Of a stretch of 64,000 nucleotides of DNA, positions 59,562 through 64,000 are shown piece by piece. The position numbers and the translations under genes are program-made. Source of the DNA: Voacanga thouarsii (taxonomy: Eukaryota; Streptophyta; Magnoliopsida; Gentianales; Apocynaceae); contig JANUWF010003376.1 in the NCBI GenBank assembly GCA_026120185.1, forward strand, positions 248,001-312,000. The letters are read 5' to 3'. Position 1 is the first letter of the stretch. Each line of letters starts with the position of its first letter. The notes under the pieces were generated by a model that ran no database searches, had not been told where the DNA came from, and saw only the letters and a program-made list of their open reading frames with translations.

Positions 59562-59784
59562 GGAATGAAGAAGATGTGGTGCGATTTATTTCTACATGCC
59601 TAACCTGTTAGAAAGTCAAGGAAGAACATAAGAAGTTAGTTGGATTATTACTGCCATTGCCAATACCGAAATGAAAATAGGAGAAGGTGACAATAGACTT
59701 TGTCACTGGGTTGCCTATGTCAAAGACCCAAAAGGATGCTATTTAGGTAGTGGTTGATAGATTAACAAAAATGTTAACTTTTTC
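59562..59784 (+). pseudogene. T2 integrase, continuation after P1
   Basis: After the target copy GGAAT the frame reads EEDVVRFISTCLTC, a stop for Gln, KVKEEHKKLVGLLLPLPIP, then KVTIDFVTGLPMSKTQKDAI and VVVDRLTKM. This completes the zinc-binding domain and starts the catalytic core (first Asp in IDF). Three further stops. It then jumps into LTR sequence. Confidence 0.85.
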
Positions 59785-60192
59785 TTAAATTAGATTTAAC
59801 TAGACAGTTTGAATACCATAATTGCTATTTCAAAGATAAACACTTTATCGATTTTACTTTGCCTAAGTGGAAAAAATATGAACGTTGAGTACTCAATAAG
59901 GGAAAACTACTAGGACCATTTTTTGAAAGGTTAGGGTAAGTCTGTTAGCAAGTGGCCACTTCTGAGTGGTGAGCTCTATCCGGACAAGACACCAGTTCTG
60001 GTTAGCTAGGCTGGTCTGTACTAGTAACACATTTTAGGTGGACTGTTTATTTTCAGAGTGGACAATCTGTAAGTTTAGGTGTAGAGATAGAGGAGTATCT
60101 CACCATGTGAGCCAATCATCCACTTGTATTATGAAGTAAGGTTTCACAGTACACGATCATGATGTAGGGTTTCATATCCATGACTATGATGG
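59778..60192 (+). repeat. T2 3' LTR fragment
   Basis: Aligns with 12474-12816 and the start of the second LTR piece (ACTAGACAGTTTGAATACC, GATTTTACTTTGC, GTACACGATCATGATGTAGGG). The beginning of the LTR is deleted, and homology to its end fades after about 60192. It preserves the uninterrupted X3 target site (TAGGG at 60165-60169). Confidence 0.75.
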
Positions 60193-60732
60193 AGATGATT
60201 TTTTCTAATTCTAGGGACATTTTTTACTGAAAATTGGGATTATGTATGCTATGATTGAATTGTGCATTACTCCTTGAGTTTCATGAGTTGAACTAGATTA
60301 GGAGTTAATGATTCTTTATTCATGCATATGATCATTAGGTGCTTCATGCATATAGTTAAGGTTAGAATTATGGCTATTTGTGATGATTGCATAATGACTA
60401 TCTATGGAACTTTAATTGTTGCTTAATGCCATGATAATGCCTTCATTGACATGATCATGTCTATTTGCATGCATTAAAGATATTCAACACGTTTATGCTT
60501 TACAAGGAATGTTGCATGTATTATGCAAGTTGTGTTAAATTGATTGGCGGTGATTGATTGAATTGGTTGATGGGAAGTGATATTTATTGAAGGAGTTTGG
60601 GTTTTGTGAATGGTGAGATCGGTTGAGGGTTGAGTGAGATTTGAGAAGTGTTTTTGAAAGGGTAGTTACCCCGTTTTCAGTCTTGGAGCTCAATTGTTAT
60701 CTCTTCCTATTCTCCCCATTCCTTACTTGACC
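60193..60732 (+). other. Unassigned stretch before the X2 ORF
   Basis: No ORF, LTR end or RNA gene is recognisable. It is probably X2 internal sequence, possibly with a residue of T2 LTR at its left end. Tracts with ATGCATATGATCATTAGG and related A/T-rich phrases give no clear repeat. Confidence 0.35.
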
Positions 60733-61641
60733 ATGTCTAGAGCAAGGGGTCAGTCTTCTAAAAGGGTGAGAACTTCCTCTTCTGTAGCCCTTTCATCCGT
60801 TGATCCTTTGTCCCTTAGACTTACTGAATTTATAGATGTATCTTGTGAGGAATGGTACAATAGGAGAGATGATCATTGTCGAGCGTACTTTCTTACCCAC
60901 CTTAGACCGTATACTCAAACTGGGCATGATGTTTAGAAGGCTAGGATGGGGGTCGATAGTACAATTGAAAGGGAAGTATTGTCTCGTGCTTATTAAGGAA
61001 TTCTATGCTAACATGATTGATAAGGGCAATAAACATCGTTCCCATATTGAAACAAGAGTGAAAATAGTCCCCATTGTCATCACTCAAACCAATTAGCTAA
61101 TCTCCTCTAGGTCTTTGATGATGATACTTGGCAGGGAATAGATGTGAATAATCAAAAGATTCTTTCTGACCCGAATTGGGATGCTAGTGGGCCTAGAGCC
61201 ACCTTAGGATTATATAAGCATAATGCCTTTCAAGCTAATAGTTTCTATTCAAACAATGATCTGGTAGCCAACTTTAGAGCTCTAGTCTATATGTTTGGGT
61301 TCAATGTTGTACCACGTGCTAGTGGTTTCAATGAAATTAGACTTATTGACACTTATATTTTGCATCGGATGATGAACACATTACCTATCCCTCTTACACC
61401 CTTGATCATCCAATCTATTAGGGAGGTTGTTCATCACCGTCTTTCCATAAAAGCCTTCGTTTTCTCCTTGGTTATAATGAAAATTTTGAAAAACGTTGGT
61501 GTGAGTCTTGAGGAAAAACTGATAGAGACTACCACTGAGCACGATACGGTCACTGAGCAAACTTTTATAAGTTGCGAGTACAAATACAGCCAGGAGTTGA
61601 AGAAGTGGCTAACTCCCTTCGAGGTCAGACATCCCGATTAG
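60733..61641 (+). pseudogene. X2 protein with plant transposon protein domain (Athila/Tat type)
   Basis: Starts MSRARGQSSKRVRTSSSVAL. A frameshift at about 60935 leads to LIKEFYANMIDKGNKHRSHI, another near 61095 to VFDDDTWQGIDVN. The open 61144-61641 segment then has LPIPLTPLIIQSIREVVHHR, VIMKILKNVGVSLEEKLIET and HDTVTEQTFISC. The KEFYANM, GIDVN and NVGVSLEE blocks are the hallmarks, as I know them, of the domain annotated as putative plant transposon protein in Athila-like elements. Role unknown; sometimes described as env-like by position. Confidence 0.65.
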
Positions 61642-61959
61642 GTAAGGCCACCCACAGTGGAGGAGGAGCAACCACCACCACCGGCACGTGCACGAGCTAG
61701 CAGTTCTCAGTCCCAAACCTGGACTGACTTTGAGACTACCGTGCTGGGGTGACTCGATCAGCAAATGGCGGTGCTCCTACGCTTGCAAAGTACTATGGAG
61801 GATATGGCGAGACGACAAGCTACTATGGAGCAGCAGTTGGCCGAATTGAGGCGGCATTCTTCTAGGCCACATGGTGGTGAGGGAGCTTTTACACTAGCTG
61901 ATGATGATGATACGTGTCTACATTTTCTCGAGCACTCTTGTTTTTCCTTTCTCTTTTAA
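61642..61959 (+). pseudogene. X2 protein C-terminal coiled coil and acidic tail
   Basis: After a stop at 61639 the sequence continues TVEEEQPPPPARARASSSQS and then TDFETTVLG. A second TGA follows. From 61765, LLRLQSTMEDMARRQATMEQ with QLAELRRHSS forms a heptad-like coiled coil, followed by LADDDDT. X1 has the matching acidic tail at about 9610-9660. Confidence 0.6.
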
Positions 61960-63469
61960 TGTGTTTTCTAGTTAGTTTTATTTTTCTGTGTACTATCTTC
62001 TTTCTTTTGTTTTGATTTATTTTCTTTTCTAGTTTTTATGCTTTGGTGTGCTCTTTTGTATTTTTCTTTTTTAGGTACGTTGCAATGCCTTATTCTTCAA
62101 GCATTCAGATCTTGTACAACACATTGCCAAACAAATGAAAGTTTGTTTTTCTTATCTCTTCTTCTTTATATTTTTGGTCCCATCGCATGGTTTAGTCGTT
62201 GTTATATTTATTTGGCCATTGAGGATGAAGTAGTTCTTGATAAAATGCTTTGCATTATTCTTAAACCTGTTTTTCTACTAAAATTCATAGAGTATTCTAG
62301 AACTTACTTGAATACCTCTCGAGGTGAAATAAGAAAGACAATCATAATTTAACTTAAGGATGACGGTAATAGGCTTTCTTTGGATAGTTTGAGCTTTTCA
62401 AACCTACCTATTTTCATAACATCCTTAGGGCCTATTTTGAGCCTAAATTGTTGATTTCTTTCTTTAAAACCCGTCACGGTACTTTTTCCATTGCTTGTTT
62501 TGAGAGTTTGAATAATTTTTCAAAACTTTATGCTCTTGATGGATGAAAGTACATGAAGGATAATATGAGGAGGGAGTACGTGGAGAAAGATCATGACTTG
62601 TTACTTTCAGTCATGGATCAATAATGAGTTAAGCTGGGAAAAGAAAAGAAGTAGTAAGAATGAAAGAAAGAAGTTGAAAAGGAGAGAAAAAGAAAAGAGA
62701 GGAATTGAAAAAAAAAATAAAAAGCTGCCAGAAAGAAAGAGAAAGAGAAAGAAAACAAAAACAGCAGCAGTGAAGGAAAAGACAAGTGAAAGAAGAAGAA
62801 AATAAAAGATCACAAAAGGGATGGTGATTAAACTGTAAATGTTAAGTTCATACAAAGTAATTAATACCATTGTTGGAAAATTGAGTGATCTTATGGGAAA
62901 AAATAAAGAAGAGTTGAGAAAAAGAGAAAAAATGCAGGATTTGCTTGAAGTGCATAGGAATTGCTGAATAAGGTTATGGTTTGATTGATTTTTGAAATAG
63001 GAGAGTAAGAAGAGTTGGAAATTATTGATTCATTTTGTTTATCCTTTTCTTGCTAACTCTCAGTTTATTTGCTATTTGATTCTCCTATATTCTTCATTTG
63101 ATAAGTTACATTACAAGCCTTTAGCCTTACATTACAAACTTAAAAGTCCTACTTGATTTAAGTAGAATCATGATCTGTCTCGGATTAGTGGAGAGAGTGT
63201 ATAAAAAGTAAGCATATGGAATGCATATTCTTTTTAAACTAAATTCTTTCCAATGATTTGAAGATATTGTGAAGTATTGAGATGGTTCTACTAAGTGATT
63301 TATCACTAACACAAGTATTGCATTGGTTGTAAAAAATATAGTAAGCATGTGTTCTATGTTCTTGAATGAAGGAAGCGTTAAATATATTGTTTTGAAATTG
63401 AGTGAGTAAGTTAAACTTTGTATTTTCCTACTTGTTCTTGATACTTTGCTTGAGGACAAGCAAAGAGCT
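61960..63469 (+). other. X2 3' untranslated region
   Basis: Pyrimidine-rich start with TTTTTTAGGTAC at 62064-62075 (compare 9813), an A/G-rich tract at about 62630-62810 that yields a Lys-rich ORF by composition only, then A/T-rich sequence without genes. The end carries TTGCTTGAGGACAAGCAAAG, shared with X3. Confidence 0.55.
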
Positions 63470-63484
63470 AAGTGTGGGGGAATA
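63470..63484 (+). other. X2 polypurine tract
   Basis: AAGTGTGGGGGAATA directly before TGATAGGGGC. Same layout as X3 at 21016-21030. Confidence 0.8.
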
Positions 63485-64000
63485 TGATAGGGGCTAAATT
63501 AGTCATACTTTTCCTAGTTATTTGAAGTTCTTTTGTGATACATTTTGTTCAATAACTAGTTATATTCCTTCATATTTGAGATTTTACCCTTGAAAGGTAT
63601 TTTGTTTATTATTTCAGATTTTTAGGATAAAACAAAAAAAAATGTCGTAAAATAGAGGAGGGGCGGCGCTAGCTAGGGCCCTAGAACTGGCACCGACCAT
63701 GCACTGTTGATGCGAACTTCAAAGCGATGAAAAAATTGATAAAACAGAGCAAAACAGAGTCAAACCGGCGCCGGCTCCAAGAGTCAAGGCAGCGCCGGCT
63801 GCATTCTGGTCTTCATCATGTGAAATGCGGAGAAAAATCAGCGAACAAGTAAAGAAGTAGAACACAACCAGCGCCGGCTCCGAGAGTCAAGGCAGCGCCG
63901 GCTGTGCCTTGAAGCTAAGGTGGTGCTTGATTTTTTCTACGCGATTTTTGATAATATGTGGAATTTTAGCATCTTCCAACTTCTACTCGGCCAAGAACAC
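63485..64000 (+). repeat. X2 3' LTR, cut by window edge
   Basis: Matches the first part of X1 LTR closely. Contains a perfect 12-bp palindrome CTAGGGCCCTAG at 63673-63684 inside the GC module, and CCGGCGCCGGCTCC boxes near 63764. Confidence 0.85.

Larger units (their letters stand above)
12083..60192 (+). mobile_element. T2: Tekay/Del-like Ty3/gypsy element, host of most nested insertions
   Basis: T2 sequence is found in pieces: 5' LTR (12083-12816, 22448-22735, 28147-28371), primer site, gag, protease, RT, RNase H and integrase start (28374-31045, 32064-33518), more integrase (59562-59784) and a scrap of 3' LTR (to about 60192). Each gap is filled by a younger insertion, and reading across the gaps restores continuous homology. 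Integrase is joined to the inside of the 3' LTR by a deletion. The left end TGGAACACCC is inferred by comparison with TGTAACACC of relatives. Confidence 0.8.
60193..64000 (+). mobile_element. X2: tRNA-Asp-type gypsy element, 3' part
   Basis: Protein relic, A/G-rich tail, polypurine tract and the first 516 bases of the 3' LTR. The same family as X1, in the same orientation, 54 kb away. X1 lacks a 3' LTR and X2 lacks a 5' LTR, but their internal regions overlap (9190-9940 versus 61500-62180), so a simple single interrupted element does not explain both. Confidence 0.7.

Noticed and set aside
62593..62870. Lys/Arg-rich ORF (plus) and Phe/Leu-rich ORF (minus)
   Set aside because: Produced by an A/G-rich low-complexity tract upstream of the X2 polypurine tract.
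1..64000. Host plant genes, rRNA, CRISPR arrays or bacterial features
   Set aside because: Long open frames either match retroelement families or have no recognisable domain, and no direct repeat-spacer pattern exists; tandem repeats found are degenerate and contiguous.

Overview
This window is plant nuclear DNA, most likely from a eudicot and from heterochromatin or another gene-poor region. I find no host protein-coding gene, rRNA gene or intact tRNA gene. Nearly every base can be assigned to decayed retrotransposons inserted into one another. The plant assignment rests on the element lineages: Ty3/gypsy elements of Reina-like and Tekay/Del-like type, Ty1/copia elements with tRNA-iMet primer sites, gypsy elements with tRNA-Asp primer sites and an Athila/Tat-style extra protein, and an RTE-clade LINE ending in TTG repeats. 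Species cannot be named from the sequence.

Names used below: R = Reina-like gypsy family (R1, R2, R3). T = Tekay/Del-like gypsy family with LTR ends like TGTAACACC...GGTGTTACA (T1 to T4). S = a copia family (S1, S2, S3). K1 = a second copia family. X = tRNA-Asp-primed gypsy family (X1, X2, X3). P1 = an R-related element without pol. L1 = the LINE.

Layout. 1-3076: 3' part of R1. 3077-5930: start of the internal region and long LTR of T1 (minus strand). 5931-7546: S1, a copia LTR cut by X1. 7547-9990: X1, with LTR, primer site and a relic of the X protein. 9991-11425: K1, an LTR with tandem repeats plus the start of gag. 11426-12082: ATT-rich low-complexity DNA. 12083-60192: footprint of one Tekay-like element, T2, of which only about 1.25 kb of 5' LTR, about 4.1 kb of gag-pol and a 3' LTR scrap belong to T2 itself. 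Its 5' LTR holds X3 (12817-22442, itself holding solo LTR T3) and solo LTR T4 (22736-28141, itself holding solo copia LTR S2). Its RT holds solo LTR R2 (31046-32063). Its integrase holds P1 (33519-59561). The right LTR of P1 holds copia element S3 (39093-59538). The gag of S3 holds the complete R3 (44314-52076), and the 5' LTR of S3 holds L1 (54928-58171). 60193-64000: X2, a degenerate X-family protein region, polypurine tract and the start of a 3' LTR.

Most insertions are dated relative to each other by matched 5- or 6-base target duplications and by empty sites readable from paralogous copies. All protein genes are pseudogenes except one short uninterrupted ORF of unknown role upstream of T2 gag (28481-28852). 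Many of the disabling changes are G:C to A:T, the expected result of methyl-cytosine decay. The least expected signals are a GC-rich, formerly palindromic module shared by the LTRs of unrelated families, a cluster of four perfect hairpins in the S3 leader, a 16-bp perfect hairpin near the 3' end of X3, a tRNA-like pol III box pair inside T3, and the extra T2 ORF.
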